From the NCBI GenBank assembly GCA_025059945.1, contig JANXDC010000004.1, forward strand, positions 248,001 through 312,000: 64,000 nt of DNA, read 5' to 3'. Shown piece after piece: positions 42,895-53,162 of the stretch; within the stretch, counting starts at the first letter, position 1, and each line of letters starts with the position of its first letter. The DNA comes from Bacteroidota bacterium. Lineage in GTDB: Bacteria > Bacteroidota > Rhodothermia > JANXDC01. The notes under the pieces are model-generated. The model was not told the DNA's origin and ran no database searches. It saw nothing but the letters and a program-made list of their open reading frames with translations. The position numbers and the translations under genes were made by a program.

Positions 42895-43701
42895 CGCCCC
42901 CACGGAAATATAGTCGACGCCGGTCTCGGCGATCGCGCGCACGTTCTCCAGCGTGACGTTTCCGGAGGCCTCCGTTTCCAGGCGCCCGGCAACGCGCGCC
43001 ACCGCCTCGCGCAAGCCTTCTGGATCCATATTGTCCAGCAGGATGCGATGAACCCCCCCTAGGTGCAGGATACGATCCACCTCCTCTAGGGTGCGGGCTT
43101 CAACCGTTATGAACGGTTCCAGGCCGTGGGCGCGCAGGTATTCGCGGCAACGATATAGAGCCGCCTCCAAGCCGCCGGCTGCGGCGATGTGGTTGTTCTT
43201 GATGAGCACCTGATCGTATAGGCCCATGCGATGGTTTTCGCCGCCTCCGAGCCGAACGGCCCATTTGTCGGCCCAGCGCAGTCCGGGCGCGGTTTTGCGC
43301 GTGTCCAGGATGCGCGCCTTCGTGCCCAAGACGGCCTCCACGAAGGCGCGGGTGCGGGTGGCGATCCCGCTCATGCGCTGTAGGAAGTTAAGCGCCGTAC
43401 GTTCAGCGGCAAGCAGGCTGCGGGCGGGACCCCGGACGAAGCCGAAAGCCGTGCCGGCCTCTATGCGCGCCCCGTCGGAGACGGTCCAATGGACCCGCAC
43501 ACTGGGGTCGAGCCGATGGAAGACGCGTTCGGCCACCATCAACCCGGCCACGACGCCGGAGGACTTGGCCCAAAACGTTCCTTCGGCTTGCGCGGTGTCC
43601 GGAACCGTGGCCAGGCTGGTTAGGTCGCCGGAGCCCAGATCCTCCCGAAGCGCGGCCTCGATTGCCGGCTCTACGCGGGCCAGCCATTGGGTTGAGCTCA
43701 T
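42829..43701 (-). CDS. nadC: Nicotinate-nucleotide (quinolinate) pyrophosphorylase
   Basis: De novo NAD synthesis: quinolinate plus PRPP gives nicotinate mononucleotide. [10 protein letters not shown] near 20-29, [12 protein letters not shown] at 131-142, [12 protein letters not shown] at 152-163 and KNNH at 168-171 hold the substrate-binding basic residues, and DNMDPE is also present. 290 aa. It is the last gene of a six-gene minus-strand operon and overlaps ppa by 4 bp. nadA and nadB are not in the window. Confidence 0.95.
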   Translation of the reverse strand: MSSTQWLARVEPAIEAALREDLGSGDLTSLATVPDTAQAEGTFWAKSSGVVAGLMVAERVFHRLDPSVRVHWTVSDGARIEAGTAFGFVRGPARSLLAAERTALNFLQRMSGIATRTRAFVEAVLGTKARILDTRKTAPGLRWADKWAVRLGGGENHRMGLYDQVLIKNNHIAAAGGLEAALYRCREYLRAHGLEPFITVEARTLEEVDRILHLGGVHRILLDNMDPEGLREAVARVAGRLETEASGNVTLENVRAIAETGVDYISVGALTHSAPALDLSLELRLLPRSG

Positions 43702-44237
43702 AGGGGTCTTTGAGGGCGAGCGGCGTATCGCCTCATGGCGCTGCGGACGGCCTCTATGGCCTCCTGAGGCCCGAGGAAATCCTGAACCAGCACCTCTTTT
43801 TGTTCCAGTTTCTTGTAGTCCTCAAAAAAGCGCCGCAGCTCGGCCAGCCGGTGCGGGGGTAGCTGCTCGATATGTTGATAGATTTGGTACTCCGGATCGT
43901 CCAAGTGCACCCCGATGATTTTTTCGTCCGGTTGCCCCTGATCGAGCATGGTCATCATGCCGATGGGCCGTACGCGCAAAATCGCCAAAGGGTAGACGGG
44001 CTCCTGCATGAGCACAAGCACATCCAGGGGATCGCCGTCCTCTCCGAGGGTTTGGGGGATGAAGCCGTAGTTGGCCGGATATACCACCGAGGAGTACAGT
44101 ACCCGATCCACACGCAGCAGGCCCGTTTCTTTATCGAGTTCGTATTTAACTTTGGCGCCCTTTGGGATTTCGATAACGGCCTGAAAGAGCTCCGGGGCCT
44201 GGGGTCCTATCGAAATATGATGCCAGGGGTGTCGCAT
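43698..44237 (-). CDS. ppa: Inorganic pyrophosphatase
   Basis: Soluble family I pyrophosphatase. [14 protein letters not shown] at 23-36, [12 protein letters not shown] at 52-63 and the metal-binding DGDPLDV at 67-73 are complete. 179 aa from the ATG at 44237, which overlaps the preceding stop by 1 nt. Placement before nadC fits removal of the PPi released by that enzyme. Confidence 0.95.
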   Translation of the reverse strand: MRHPWHHISIGPQAPELFQAVIEIPKGAKVKYELDKETGLLRVDRVLYSSVVYPANYGFIPQTLGEDGDPLDVLVLMQEPVYPLAILRVRPIGMMTMLDQGQPDEKIIGVHLDDPEYQIYQHIEQLPPHRLAELRRFFEDYKKLEQKEVLVQDFLGPQEAIEAVRSAMRRYAARPQRPL

Positions 44238-44653
44238 CAGGATCGCACAGCTTTCTGCCAAAGTTCGCGTACAAACCGAGGGGCCGGTATGGGGCGGTCT
44301 CGGCTCCTATCCACAAAGCAGAGCACCACGTATCCCGTGGCCAGCGCCGTAGAGGGCTCCTCAAGGCGATAAACCGTGTACTCAAAGCGTATGCGGACTC
44401 CTGGGGGATCGGGCGTGCGCACCTGGATCTCGAGCAGGTCATCGTAATAGGCCGGCCTGTGATAGCGAACGGCCGCCTCCACGACCGGCATCGCGATGCC
44501 GGAGGCTTCAAGCTGCTTGTAGGATATCCCCCAACTGCGAACCATCTCTGTACGCGCGGCCTCAAACCAGTCCAGGTAGTGCGTATGATAGGCCACGCCC
44601 ATGGGGTCGCATTCCCGGTATCGCACGCGGTGTCGGTATCGATACGGCTCCAT
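44237..44653 (-). CDS. YbgC-type acyl-CoA thioesterase
   Basis: 138-aa hotdog-fold thioesterase of the 4-hydroxybenzoyl-CoA type. The active-site segment [19 protein letters not shown] has Asp16 and His23 in the expected positions, and the internal FEYTVYR strand is typical. Substrate range not predictable. It lies 21 bp after accA in the operon. Confidence 0.88.
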   Translation of the reverse strand: MEPYRYRHRVRYRECDPMGVAYHTHYLDWFEAARTEMVRSWGISYKQLEASGIAMPVVEAAVRYHRPAYYDDLLEIQVRTPDPPGVRIRFEYTVYRLEEPSTALATGYVVLCFVDRSRDRPIPAPRFVRELWQKAVRS

Positions 44654-44674
44654 TTTGCGCGGCCGATTTCGCCC

Positions 44675-45634
44675 CTATAGGTAGGTTTCGATCCAGGCCC
44701 CCATGCGGCTGTACTTTTCTAGCCGCTCCTCAACGAGCACCTCCGGCGGTTTGGGCAGGAGCTCTTCAAGCGCTTCCTCGATGGCCTGGCTTAGGAGGCG
44801 GGCGGCCTCCTGGGGGTCCCGATGCGCCCCGCCTAGGGGCTCGGGCACCACCCGGTCCACGATGCCCAGCTCGAAGAGGTCTTGGGCCGTGAGCTTGAGC
44901 GCCTCGGCTGCTTGCTCTTTGTAGTCCCAGCTCCGCCACAGGATGGCCGAACAAGACTCGGGCGCGATCACGGAGTACCAGGCGTTTTCCTGCATGAGGA
45001 TTCGGTCTCCGACCCCGATTCCCAAGGCCCCCCCAGATCCGCCTTCGCCGATGACGGCCACGACGATGGGCACGGGAAGCCGGGACATCTCAAACAGATT
45101 GCGCGCGATGGCCTCGGCCTGCCCCCGTTCCTCGGCCTCTAGCCCGGGGTAGGCGCCAGGCGTGTCCAGGAAGGTGATGATAGGCTTGCCGAACTTGGCC
45201 GCAAGCCGCATCAAGCGCAGAGCCTTTCGGTATCCCTCGGGGTTAGGCATGCCGAAGCGACGGTGTTGTCGATCCTTGACGTTGCGACCCTTTTGGTGGC
45301 CGACGAAGAGCACCGTGCGGCCGTTGAATTTGGCCAGCCCGCCCACGATGGCCGGATCGTCGGCGAAGGCCCGGTCGCCGTGCAGCTCCACAAACCCCGT
45401 GCTCATCAGGTGGATGTAATCGAGCGTGTAGGGCCGGTCCGGATGTCGGGCCAGTTGCACCCGCTGCCAACGGGTGAGGTTGCGGTAGATGCGCTCGCGC
45501 AGCTCCTGTACGCGCTGCTCTAGCCGATCGATTTCCGCGGTCAGGTCGGAGCCGGTTGATTCGGCCAGCAAGCGCATTTCGCGGATCTTTTCCTCCAGCT
45601 CCGCGATGGGGCGTTCAAAGTCCAGGTAGTGCAT
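44675..45634 (-). CDS. accA: Acetyl-CoA carboxylase carboxyltransferase subunit alpha
   Basis: Carboxyltransferase alpha half of acetyl-CoA carboxylase, the first step of fatty-acid synthesis. The N-terminal helical segment ([14 protein letters not shown]) is followed by [53 protein letters not shown] (cut to DTPGAYPG), [10 protein letters not shown] and [10 protein letters not shown]. 319 aa. The ATG at 45634 has GGGAGG 7 bp upstream. accD is not in the window. Confidence 0.96.
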   Translation of the reverse strand: MHYLDFERPIAELEEKIREMRLLAESTGSDLTAEIDRLEQRVQELRERIYRNLTRWQRVQLARHPDRPYTLDYIHLMSTGFVELHGDRAFADDPAIVGGLAKFNGRTVLFVGHQKGRNVKDRQHRRFGMPNPEGYRKALRLMRLAAKFGKPIITFLDTPGAYPGLEAEERGQAEAIARNLFEMSRLPVPIVVAVIGEGGSGGALGIGVGDRILMQENAWYSVIAPESCSAILWRSWDYKEQAAEALKLTAQDLFELGIVDRVVPEPLGGAHRDPQEAARLLSQAIEEALEELLPKPPEVLVEERLEKYSRMGAWIETYL

Positions 45635-47667
45635 CAGCAAACCTCCCGTAGCTCGGCAAGCGCGGCCGGCTCTGGTTGCCTATAGCGGGTTTGCGGCCCC
45701 ACTAGGAGTTTAAGCAGCAGCTCCAGATCCAGCAGTACCGTGTACAGACGCGCGTACTGTAGGTTGTAGCGATGCGCTTGTTGGGCGCCGATCGGCTGAG
45801 GTATCCAGCCCATCGCCTCTAACACGGTGAAGACCCCTGGCGAAATAGCGGGCAGATCCGGGGAGGCGGGTTCGGCGTATCCGATCCAGGTGCGTTTTCC
45901 GCGCCACACCAGAGGCCAGGCCTGCCAGAGCCGACGCAAGATAGCGCGCCGATCGGCTCGGGCCCAAGCATAAAGCAGGGGGGCCAGGCCTATCCACCCG
46001 AGGGCCCAGGCCAGATCAAAGAGCCGCTTGGCCCAGCGCTGGTAGGGCCGCGATAGGTTGAGCTGGATCTCGATGCTGGGCAACTCGCCAAGCAGGTCCA
46101 CCCGGGCTTTGCCGATGATAAAATCCCGATCCCGGGGGATGATGCGGGCCTGCACGGGCAGGTCCTGCACTTGGCGCAACAGGTGCAGGATGTCGGCGTG
46201 CGTGAGCTGATCGGTTGTAAACAGCAGATCGTCTACGTCCAGCAGCCGCACCAGCTCCCGCAGCTGCCGGGTGTGCCCGTGCACGGGCAGGTCCTCAGGA
46301 GGCGGGTCCGGGCCGTGGTGCACGTATCCGATCGGAACATAAGGCAGGTGAGCCTGGCGTTCCAGTTCGCCGCCTACGCGGCGCGCCTCCGGGCCTGTGC
46401 CCACGATGAGCGCGCGCCGATGGGCCGGTCCGGGCCGAAGCCGCCCCTCGTGGACGAGGTACCAGATGATGCGCCAGCCCGCGCTCAAGGCCGTGCCCAA
46501 TATCCAGGTCAGCGCCACCACGCCGCGCGAGAAGGCGATCGACTTGGCGAAGAAGGAGATCGTCGCCACGGCCATCAGGCCCAGCCCGATGCCGGCCGGC
46601 AGGGCCCGCCATCGGTCCCGGTTGCGTCCATAGGCCCCCGCCAGGGCCAGGCCCGCCAGACACAGGGCGGTGTATCCGGGCAGGATGAGGCTGAAGAAAA
46701 AATCCGGCCTTCGTTTTCCCCGCGCCTCCAGCCACAGGAGCTCAGCTAGGAGCACGCTCAGGGCCAGGGCCAGGGCGTCGAACAAGACGGGCCGCAGGCG
46801 CTTCAGCGCGCGCCCCAGCAGCGACAGGCCCGCATGGGCGTAGATGCCCATCTGAATGAGGCGCTCAAAAAGCGGGTTGTATTGTCCGGCGAAATGTTTG
46901 TGCGCGAAGGCGAGCATGGCCCCGTAGAAGAGCTTTACGTAGGCCAGGTCGCTTTTTTTGGTGCTCTCGCCCTTGTAGTGGACGATCTGGGTCCAGGGCA
47001 CGTAGTAGATCTTCCAGCCCGCCTGCTGGATGCGGTAGCACCAATCCAGGTCCTCTCCGTACATGAAGAAGGACTCATCCAGCAGGCCCACCTGTTCGAT
47101 CGCCTCCCGCCGCACGAACATAAAAGAGCCGGACAGGGCGTCGATTTCGGCCACCTCATCTTCGGGCAGGTAGCTGAGGTTGTAGCGGCCGAAGCGGCGG
47201 CTGCGCGGAAACAGCCGGCTCAGGCCCACCATCCTATAGAAGGCCGTGGCCGGGGTCGGAAAAGCGCGTCGGGACTCCGGAGCGAGCCGGCCTTCAGGGG
47301 TGAGGATCTTGCATCCGGCCGCTCCGGCCTCTGGATGGGCCTCCATGAAGGCGAGCATCTGCCGCAGCGTGTCCTCCTGCAACAGCGTATCGGGGTTGAG
47401 CAGGAGCACGTAGCGGCCGCGCGCAAGCCGAATGGCCTGGTTGTTGGCCCGGGCGAAGCCCACGTTTTCGGCATTTTCCAAAAGCTGCACTCCAGGGAAA
47501 CGCTCGCGCACCATGCGCGCGGTGCCGTCTACGGAGCTGTTGTCCACCACGAAAACCTCGACGGCGAGCCCCTCGGCGGCGCGCTCCAGCGAGTGCAGGG
47601 CCTGCTCCAGAAACCGGCGGACGTTGTACGTGACGATGATGACGCTGATGTCGGGCCTTGGGCTCAT
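45634..47667 (-). CDS. GT2 glycosyltransferase fused to degenerate polyprenyl-P sugar-transferase
   Basis: 677 aa, two parts. Residues 1-290 are a GT-A glycosyltransferase of the rhamnosyltransferase/WcaA type ([26 protein letters not shown] at 41-49, LLLNPDTLL at 88-96, [11 protein letters not shown]). Residues 297-410 hold four transmembrane helices. A Rossmann-like CoA-binding section ([13 protein letters not shown]) spans about 430-540, and a C-terminal piece begins with KRLFD (547-551), as in WbaP/CapD-type phosphoglycosyl transferases. The catalytic DE/KFRSM core of those enzymes is not recognisable, although an ISPGVFTV element recalls their PGxTG. The second half may be a membrane anchor or acceptor-binding module. 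It overlaps the phosphoesterase gene by 4 bp. Confidence 0.8.
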   Translation of the reverse strand: MSPRPDISVIIVTYNVRRFLEQALHSLERAAEGLAVEVFVVDNSSVDGTARMVRERFPGVQLLENAENVGFARANNQAIRLARGRYVLLLNPDTLLQEDTLRQMLAFMEAHPEAGAAGCKILTPEGRLAPESRRAFPTPATAFYRMVGLSRLFPRSRRFGRYNLSYLPEDEVAEIDALSGSFMFVRREAIEQVGLLDESFFMYGEDLDWCYRIQQAGWKIYYVPWTQIVHYKGESTKKSDLAYVKLFYGAMLAFAHKHFAGQYNPLFERLIQMGIYAHAGLSLLGRALKRLRPVLFDALALALSVLLAELLWLEARGKRRPDFFFSLILPGYTALCLAGLALAGAYGRNRDRWRALPAGIGLGLMAVATISFFAKSIAFSRGVVALTWILGTALSAGWRIIWYLVHEGRLRPGPAHRRALIVGTGPEARRVGGELERQAHLPYVPIGYVHHGPDPPPEDLPVHGHTRQLRELVRLLDVDDLLFTTDQLTHADILHLLRQVQDLPVQARIIPRDRDFIIGKARVDLLGELPSIEIQLNLSRPYQRWAKRLFDLAWALGWIGLAPLLYAWARADRRAILRRLWQAWPLVWRGKRTWIGYAEPASPDLPAISPGVFTVLEAMGWIPQPIGAQQAHRYNLQYARLYTVLLDLELLLKLLVGPQTRYRQPEPAALAELREVC

Positions 47668-48170
47668 GCGAGAGTTCTGGTGCGCTCCTCTAGCTCCACA
47701 AGCTCTAGATCCCGCAGCCGGCCCTCCTGCAGGCGAAAGCGCATAACCGTCAGCTTCTGATGAGGGCCCTCCCGGCCGCAGGCGCCGGGGTTGAGCACAA
47801 GCGTTCGGCCCCATCGGCCCGCGTAGGGCACATGGCTATGGCCGCAGATAAAAACGTCCGGCTGTGTGCGCTCCAGGCGATCCCGAATTCCTTGAGGCCA
47901 TCGCGGGGGAACGCCTCCGATGTGTGTCATGAGCAGGTGCACGCCCTCCCAGGTTTCCTCCAGCCACTCAGGCAGCATCCGCCGCAGGGTCCAATCGTCC
48001 ACGTTGCCCCACACGGCCCGTACAGGGGCTATAGACTCCAGCTCCCAGAGCACCTCCGGACGCCCTACATCTCCGGCGTGCAGCAAGAAATCTACCCCTT
48101 GGAACACCTCGCCGAGGCGCGGGTGTACGTACCCGTGGGTATCGGAAAGCAGGCCTACGTATAGGGACAT
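47664..48170 (-). CDS. YfcE/MJ0936-type metallophosphoesterase
   Basis: 168-aa calcineurin-like phosphoesterase. The metal ligands are all visible: Asp10 and His12 (SDTHG), Asp34 (HAGDVG), Asn56 (WGNVDD), His83 (MTHIGG), and His111/His113 (GHSHVPY). Family members hydrolyse phosphodiesters in vitro; the cellular substrate is unknown. The ATG at 48170 is preferred over 48233, whose extra 21 residues precede the first β-strand. It is the first gene of the operon that ends with nadC. Confidence 0.88.
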   Translation of the reverse strand: MSLYVGLLSDTHGYVHPRLGEVFQGVDFLLHAGDVGRPEVLWELESIAPVRAVWGNVDDWTLRRMLPEWLEETWEGVHLLMTHIGGVPPRWPQGIRDRLERTQPDVFICGHSHVPYAGRWGRTLVLNPGACGREGPHQKLTVMRFRLQEGRLRDLELVELEERTRTLA

Positions 48171-48234
48171 GCGCCGGACAAATTGAGAAGGCTTTTCGGA
48201 TCTGCGCAAATGAGAAACGCTTCTTTTTCCCAAG

Positions 48235-48242
48235 TATGTTTG
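48235..48242 (+). promoter_or_regulatory. TAnnTTTG element before pdxH
   Basis: TATGTTTG matches the -7 consensus exactly, 23 bp before the pdxH ATG. No clear TTG element is seen 19-21 bp upstream, so the promoter is only partly supported. Confidence 0.4.
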
Positions 48243-48265
48243 CGGTGGACAGCAGGGGAGGAACG

Positions 48266-48910
48266 ATGACGCTCGCCTTAGAACAGCTGCGTCGGGAGTA
48301 TCGGCAGGCCGCCTTGGAGGAGGACAAGCTCGATCCCGATCCGATCCGCCAACTGGAGCGCTGGCTTGAGGAGGCCATACGCGCCCGGGTGCCGGAGCCG
48401 AACGCCATGGCTTTGGCTACGGCCACGCCAGAAGGCCGGCCTTCGGTCCGCATGGTGTTGCTTAAGGGCCTGGATGCGCGGGGGCTTGTCTTCTATACGA
48501 ACCTAGAAAGCCGCAAAGCCCGGGAATTGTTTCAGAACCCCTGGGCCGCGCTCTTGTTCTGGTGGCCGGAGCTTGAGCGCCAGGTGCGCGTCGAGGGCGC
48601 GGTGGAGCCCGTCTCGGATGAGGAGGCCGATGCGTACTTTCGGAGCCGCCCCCGAGCCAGCCGCATTGGGGCCTGGGCTTCGCCCCAGAGCCGGCCCCTG
48701 GAGAGCCGCTCAGCGCTCCTGCGCCGCGTCATCAAAACGATCGCCCGGTTTCCTATCGGCCACATCCCCCGGCCCCCGTTTTGGGGGGGGTTTCGGGTAC
48801 AAGTCCAGTCCGTGGAGTTCTGGCAGGGCCGGCCCAGCCGGTTACATGACCGGATCCTATATCGGCGCAACGCCGACGGCTCTTGGACGCGCCAGCGCCT
48901 GGCTCCGTAG
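48266..48910 (+). CDS. pdxH: Pyridoxamine 5'-phosphate oxidase
   Basis: FMN enzyme that makes pyridoxal phosphate from PNP or PMP. ATATPEGRPSVRMVLLKG near 51-68, FYTNLESRKARELFQNP, and the C-terminal GFRVQVQSVEFWQGRPSRLHDR in overlapping parts (VEFWQGRPSRLHDRI) are diagnostic. 214 aa. The ATG at 48266 follows GGGGAGGA. PLP serves glyA and the class V aminotransferase also encoded here. Confidence 0.95.
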   Translation: MTLALEQLRREYRQAALEEDKLDPDPIRQLERWLEEAIRARVPEPNAMALATATPEGRPSVRMVLLKGLDARGLVFYTNLESRKARELFQNPWAALLFWWPELERQVRVEGAVEPVSDEEADAYFRSRPRASRIGAWASPQSRPLESRSALLRRVIKTIARFPIGHIPRPPFWGGFRVQVQSVEFWQGRPSRLHDRILYRRNADGSWTRQRLAP

Positions 48911-48968
48911 GGTTGCGCGGCCCAAGCGGAACTTTGCAAGTTTTGAGCGCCTTCGCGGGGTGTTTGCC

Positions 48969-49586
48969 TTGAAAACGCCGCTGCTATTGGCCACCCGAAA
49001 CCGGGGCAAACGCGCGGAGCTAGAGGCCCTCTTGCGCGAGGCTGGGCTTGCGGTTTCGGTGCTCACGCTGGAGGATTTTCCCGGACTGCCCCCCGTCGAG
49101 GAGGACGGCCGAACGCTCGAGGAGAACGCGCGCAAAAAGGCCGAGCACGCCTACGCGCACACGGGGATTCCGGCGCTGGCCGACGATTCGGGACTGGAGG
49201 TCGAGGCCCTAAACGGGGAGCCCGGGGTGCGATCGGCCCGCTTTGCCGGCCCCAACGCCACGGACGCCGACAACAACGCGCTTCTGCTGGCACGTCTTGC
49301 GGGTATTGGCCATCGCCGGGCGCGTTTCCGCTGCGTGCTCGCCTACGCAGACGGTTTGGGTGTGCGCCTTTACGAGGGCTGCTGCGCGGGGCGCATCGCG
49401 GAGGCCGGCCGCGGAGAGCACGGTTTTGGGTATGATCCCCTATTTGTGCCCGACGGCTTTGAGCAGACCTTCGCCGAGCTTGAGCCGCAGCTCAAAAACC
49501 GCATCAGCCACCGAGGCCGCGCCTTTGAGGCCTTTTTAGCCGACCTCCGGCGTCGGCTCGCCGCATCCACCGGGGAGCGTCGCTGA
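48969..49586 (+). CDS. rdgB: XTP/dITP diphosphatase (RdgB/HAM1)
   Basis: House-cleaning pyrophosphatase that removes ITP, dITP and XTP from the nucleotide pool. [17 protein letters not shown] at the N-terminus, [30 protein letters not shown] and SHRGRA are all present in order. 205 aa from a TTG at 48969, with GGGG 8 bp upstream; a GTG at 48960 is an alternative. There is no ATG in a sensible position. It overlaps the next gene by 1 nt. Confidence 0.93.
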   Translation: MKTPLLLATRNRGKRAELEALLREAGLAVSVLTLEDFPGLPPVEEDGRTLEENARKKAEHAYAHTGIPALADDSGLEVEALNGEPGVRSARFAGPNATDADNNALLLARLAGIGHRRARFRCVLAYADGLGVRLYEGCCAGRIAEAGRGEHGFGYDPLFVPDGFEQTFAELEPQLKNRISHRGRAFEAFLADLRRRLAASTGERR

Positions 49587-51991
49587 TGCCGTGGCTCCGC
49601 TCTCAATATCCCGTCGCCTTCCTCGCCTTGCTCGCCCTGTGGGCTCTGGTGCAGCTTTTGGACCCCGCCTGGGAGGCCTTTGAGGAGGAGACGCTTGAGT
49701 GGCGTTATCAGGTCCGGGGTCCGCGGCCGGCCGCCTCGGAGCTCGCAATGGTATATATCGACGAGGCCGTGTTGGGCCAGCTGGGCGACGGTATGCGCTT
49801 ACGCCGGAGCGCGTACCTACTCCTGCTGGAGGCCCTGCGCGCGCACGGGGTGCGCGCGATCGGTTTCGCCTTTACGCTTTCGGATCCTTCGCTCCTCTTT
49901 CCGGAAGACGATCGGGAGTTGGCCGCGGCCATGGCCGAGCGGCGCGATGTGGTCTTGGCCGCCTACTTCCGCAACCTCAAGACCGTCCCCCTTGGCCTGC
50001 CGCGGGGGGATACGCTCATCCGGCCCCTGCCTCTTTTTGAGCGCGCTGCGGCCGCCGTGGGGTTTTCGAATCTGGGGCAAGATCGCTATCACCTGCCCGT
50101 GGCTGCCCGATACGGGCGCGACACGGTCTGGGCCTTCGCTACCGCACTCGTGGCCCGGTACTGGGGGGTGGATCCCGGCAGAATCCGCATTCGGGGCGCG
50201 GAGCTGGAGATCGGGCCCGGGCGTCGGATCCGTGTAGACCGAAACGATCGGCTCAACCTACCCGGGGCTTTTCGGGACCTGCCGATCGTATCCTATCAAG
50301 AGCTCGTCGGTTCTTATGAGTACATGCGCCAGACCGGGCAAGTCCGCGAGGCCCCCTTGTATGGGGTGCTGCACGACAAGGCCGTGATTGTCGGATACGT
50401 GGCCGACGTGCTCAGCCCGGTGCTTGAGACCCCCTATGACCCGGCCTTCCCGCAGGTGGCGCTGAACCTGGTCTTGGCCAGCAACCTGATGCGCAACGAC
50501 TTTCTGCGCTATCCGGCCGGATGGGTTTCGGGCCTGCTGGCCCTTGCGCTGGCTTTTGCGCTGCTGTATGCGCTGCTGGAGCTGCGCGTGGGGGTGGCGA
50601 TCGGGACGGTTTTCGTTGTCATCGGAGGTTACCTGGCCTTGGCCGCTTTGCTGTTCGTGCTGGCCAACATCTGGGTGCCCCTGGTGGAGCCCCTGGTGCT
50701 GGGGCTGTTGGCTTTTCTCATCGGGGGCAGCATCCGGCTCGGGCAAGAGAGCGAGCGCGCGCTTCTTTCCGAGCAAAAGCGTCGCAGCATCGAGATCGAG
50801 CTGCGCAAGCGCGAGCAGCTGTTGGCTCAGGTCCGATCCGAGCTGCAGGCTCGGCAGGCCGACGAGGAGGCCTTCCCAGTGGCCGAGGAGGCCCCTGTGG
50901 AGGGCTTCCCCGAGATCGTGCGCGCCCCCACAAGCCCGCTTAACCGGGTCCTGCGCCTGGTTGAGAAGGTCGCTCCCACGGACGCCACCGTGCTCGTGCA
51001 GGGGGAATCGGGCACGGGCAAAGAGCTTATCGCGCGTGCCATCCATGAGCACAGCGCGCGCCGGGATCGGCCCTTTGTGGCCGTTAACTGCGGGGCGCTG
51101 CATGAGCAGCTGCTGGAAAGCGAACTCTTCGGACACCGCCGGGGCGCCTTTACGGGCGCGGTGGCCGACAAACCGGGCCGGTTCGAGTTGGCCGACGGAG
51201 GCACGATCTTTCTGGATGAGATCACGGAGACCAGCGAGGCCTTTCAGGTGAAGCTCTTGCGCGTGCTTCAGGAGGGTACTTTCGAGCGCGTCGGGGATAC
51301 GCAGACGCGCCGCGTAAACGTGCGCGTGATCGCCGCCACAAACAAGGACATCGAGCGGCTTGTGCAGCAGAGCAAATTCCGCGAGGACCTCTACTACCGA
51401 CTGAACGTGTTCCTGATCAAGCTGCCGCCTCTGCGGGAGCGGCCGGAGGACATACCGCTACTGGCGGTCCGCTTCGCCGAGGGCCTGGAGATCTCGGCGC
51501 AGGCCATGGAGCGGCTTTTGGCTTACTCATGGCCCGGCAACGTGCGAGAGCTGGAAAACACAATCCGCAGGGCCGTCATCTTGGCCCGCGCCGAGGGGCG
51601 CACACGCATCCAGGCTCGGGATCTGCCGGAGCAGATCGCAGGTCAACCGGAAGAGGACTTGGAGGAGCGCATTCTGGAGGGGCTGCGTCGCCGCCAGTTC
51701 GCCCATAGCGCCCTGACTCAAGTGGCGCAAGAGTTGGGGCTGCACCGCAGAACCGTATCTGACCATTTGCGCGGCCTCTGTCTGCGCGCCTACTGCGAGC
51801 AGGGCTTCGCGATAGAGCGCGCAGCGCGGGCTTTGGCCGGTACAGAGGATCCGGAGGTGATCGCGCGCGTAGCCGAAAAGATCCGAGAGCACCTGGAGGC
51901 GCTCCGAGAGCGTCCGGATCCGGTTTTGCGGCGGCTGCCGCGTCGGTACCACTTCTACGTGGAGCAGGCCCTGGAGGCGATGCGTTCATGA
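49586..51991 (+). CDS. Membrane-bound CHASE2 sensor fused to sigma-54 AAA+ activator
   Basis: 801 aa. An N-terminal helix (10-26) is followed by an extracytoplasmic CHASE2 domain, about 30-310 ([38 protein letters not shown]). Three membrane helices (about 312-382) and a coiled-coil (385-427) lead to a sigma-54 activator ATPase: Walker A GESGTGKE 473-480, GAFTGA loop 520-525, Walker B FLDE 542-545, arginine-finger region [12 protein letters not shown] 598-609, and GNVREL 651-656. A helix-turn-helix ([22 protein letters not shown], shortened [12 protein letters not shown]) lies near 707-728. It is a one-component membrane enhancer-binding protein without receiver or kinase. The gene sits between rdgB and dprA with 1- and 4-nt overlaps. 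Confidence 0.9.
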   Translation: MPWLRSQYPVAFLALLALWALVQLLDPAWEAFEEETLEWRYQVRGPRPAASELAMVYIDEAVLGQLGDGMRLRRSAYLLLLEALRAHGVRAIGFAFTLSDPSLLFPEDDRELAAAMAERRDVVLAAYFRNLKTVPLGLPRGDTLIRPLPLFERAAAAVGFSNLGQDRYHLPVAARYGRDTVWAFATALVARYWGVDPGRIRIRGAELEIGPGRRIRVDRNDRLNLPGAFRDLPIVSYQELVGSYEYMRQTGQVREAPLYGVLHDKAVIVGYVADVLSPVLETPYDPAFPQVALNLVLASNLMRNDFLRYPAGWVSGLLALALAFALLYALLELRVGVAIGTVFVVIGGYLALAALLFVLANIWVPLVEPLVLGLLAFLIGGSIRLGQESERALLSEQKRRSIEIELRKREQLLAQVRSELQARQADEEAFPVAEEAPVEGFPEIVRAPTSPLNRVLRLVEKVAPTDATVLVQGESGTGKELIARAIHEHSARRDRPFVAVNCGALHEQLLESELFGHRRGAFTGAVADKPGRFELADGGTIFLDEITETSEAFQVKLLRVLQEGTFERVGDTQTRRVNVRVIAATNKDIERLVQQSKFREDLYYRLNVFLIKLPPLRERPEDIPLLAVRFAEGLEISAQAMERLLAYSWPGNVRELENTIRRAVILARAEGRTRIQARDLPEQIAGQPEEDLEERILEGLRRRQFAHSALTQVAQELGLHRRTVSDHLRGLCLRAYCEQGFAIERAARALAGTEDPEVIARVAEKIREHLEALRERPDPVLRRLPRRYHFYVEQALEAMRS

Positions 51992-53103
51992 ACGCGCCCT
52001 TGGAAGAGGTAGCCCTGCTTGCCTTATGCCGCGTGCCCGGCATCGGACCGGCGCGCGTCCGCCGGCTCGTGAGCGCCTTCGGCTCGCCTTCCGGGGTTTG
52101 GCAGGCCACGGAACGGGACCTGGAGCGCATCGAGGGTATCGGCCCGAGCTTGGCTCGGGCGATTCTCGCCTGCCGCGATTGGGACTTCGGCCGACGGCAG
52201 CTGGACATGGCGGCGCAGATGGGGGTGCGTTTCCTGCCGTTCTGGGATCCCGCCTATCCGGAGCGGTTGCGATTCTGGGAGGAAGCCCCGCCGTTCTTGT
52301 TCCTGCGGGGTGAACTTCGGCCCGAGGACGGCGACGCCGTAGCGATTGTGGGCACGCGCAAGCCCACCACCTACGGCATCCGTATGGCCGAGGAGCTGGC
52401 GGCGGAGCTCGCCCAAAGGGGGCTGACGATCGTAAGCGGGCTGGCCTATGGGATCGACGCCGCCGCGCACCGGGCCGCGCTGCGAGCCGGCGGTCGCACG
52501 CTGGCCGTCTTGGGCAGCGGCGTAAACGTCATATATCCGGCTGCGCACCTGCAGTTGGCGCGCGAAATCGCGGCTCAAGGGGCGTTATTGTCAGAGTTTC
52601 CCCTAGGCATCCGGCCTGAGGCTGCGCATTTTCCGCAGCGCAACCGCACCATCGCAGCCTTGAGCCTGGGTGTGATCGTGGTGGAGTCCGCCGAAAACGG
52701 CGGGGGCATGATCACGGCCTGGTGGGCGCTGGAGCTCAATCGCGAGGTGTTCGCCGTGCCCAATGCGGCTCACGTGCCCCAGGGGCGCGGCCCAAACAGG
52801 CTGATTCAGCGGGGGCAGGCCAAGCTGGTGCTCGCAGCCGAGGACGTGCTCGAGGAGATCGAGGCCCTTCTGCAACATCGCCCCCCGACAGTGCAGGCTG
52901 AGGACGCAGGTTCCGAAAAAACGCCCCTTAAGGCGCACGCCGACCTGTACGCCCTCATCCCCAATCAGGAGCCCGTCTCCCTAGATTGGCTTGTGGAGCA
53001 AACCGGGCGCTCGGCTCCGGAGCTGCTTGCGGCTCTTTTGGAACTGGAGTGCCTGGGCCTGGTGCGGCAGTTTCCGGGCAAGCGCTTCCAGCGGGCCCGA
53101 TAG
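51988..53103 (+). CDS. dprA: DNA-processing protein DprA (Smf)
   Basis: Loads RecA on incoming single-stranded DNA during natural transformation. An N-terminal helix-hairpin-helix ([13 protein letters not shown]) is followed by the Rossmann-like Smf core ([66 protein letters not shown]) and a C-terminal winged-helix of about 60 residues ([21 protein letters not shown], shortened here). 371 aa. Translationally coupled to the CHASE2 activator gene. Confidence 0.94.
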   Translation: MNAPLEEVALLALCRVPGIGPARVRRLVSAFGSPSGVWQATERDLERIEGIGPSLARAILACRDWDFGRRQLDMAAQMGVRFLPFWDPAYPERLRFWEEAPPFLFLRGELRPEDGDAVAIVGTRKPTTYGIRMAEELAAELAQRGLTIVSGLAYGIDAAAHRAALRAGGRTLAVLGSGVNVIYPAAHLQLAREIAAQGALLSEFPLGIRPEAAHFPQRNRTIAALSLGVIVVESAENGGGMITAWWALELNREVFAVPNAAHVPQGRGPNRLIQRGQAKLVLAAEDVLEEIEALLQHRPPTVQAEDAGSEKTPLKAHADLYALIPNQEPVSLDWLVEQTGRSAPELLAALLELECLGLVRQFPGKRFQRAR

Positions 53104-53162
53104 GCTCCTTGGCTAGCGGTTGCGCAATAGGGTTGGATCGCGTATGTTCCTTCGGGGCAATC

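Noticed and set aside
53120-53148. TTGCGC and TATGTT with 17-bp spacing before polA as a promoter
   Set aside because: The start of transcription would fall only about 8 bp before the ATG; read-through from dprA is as likely.
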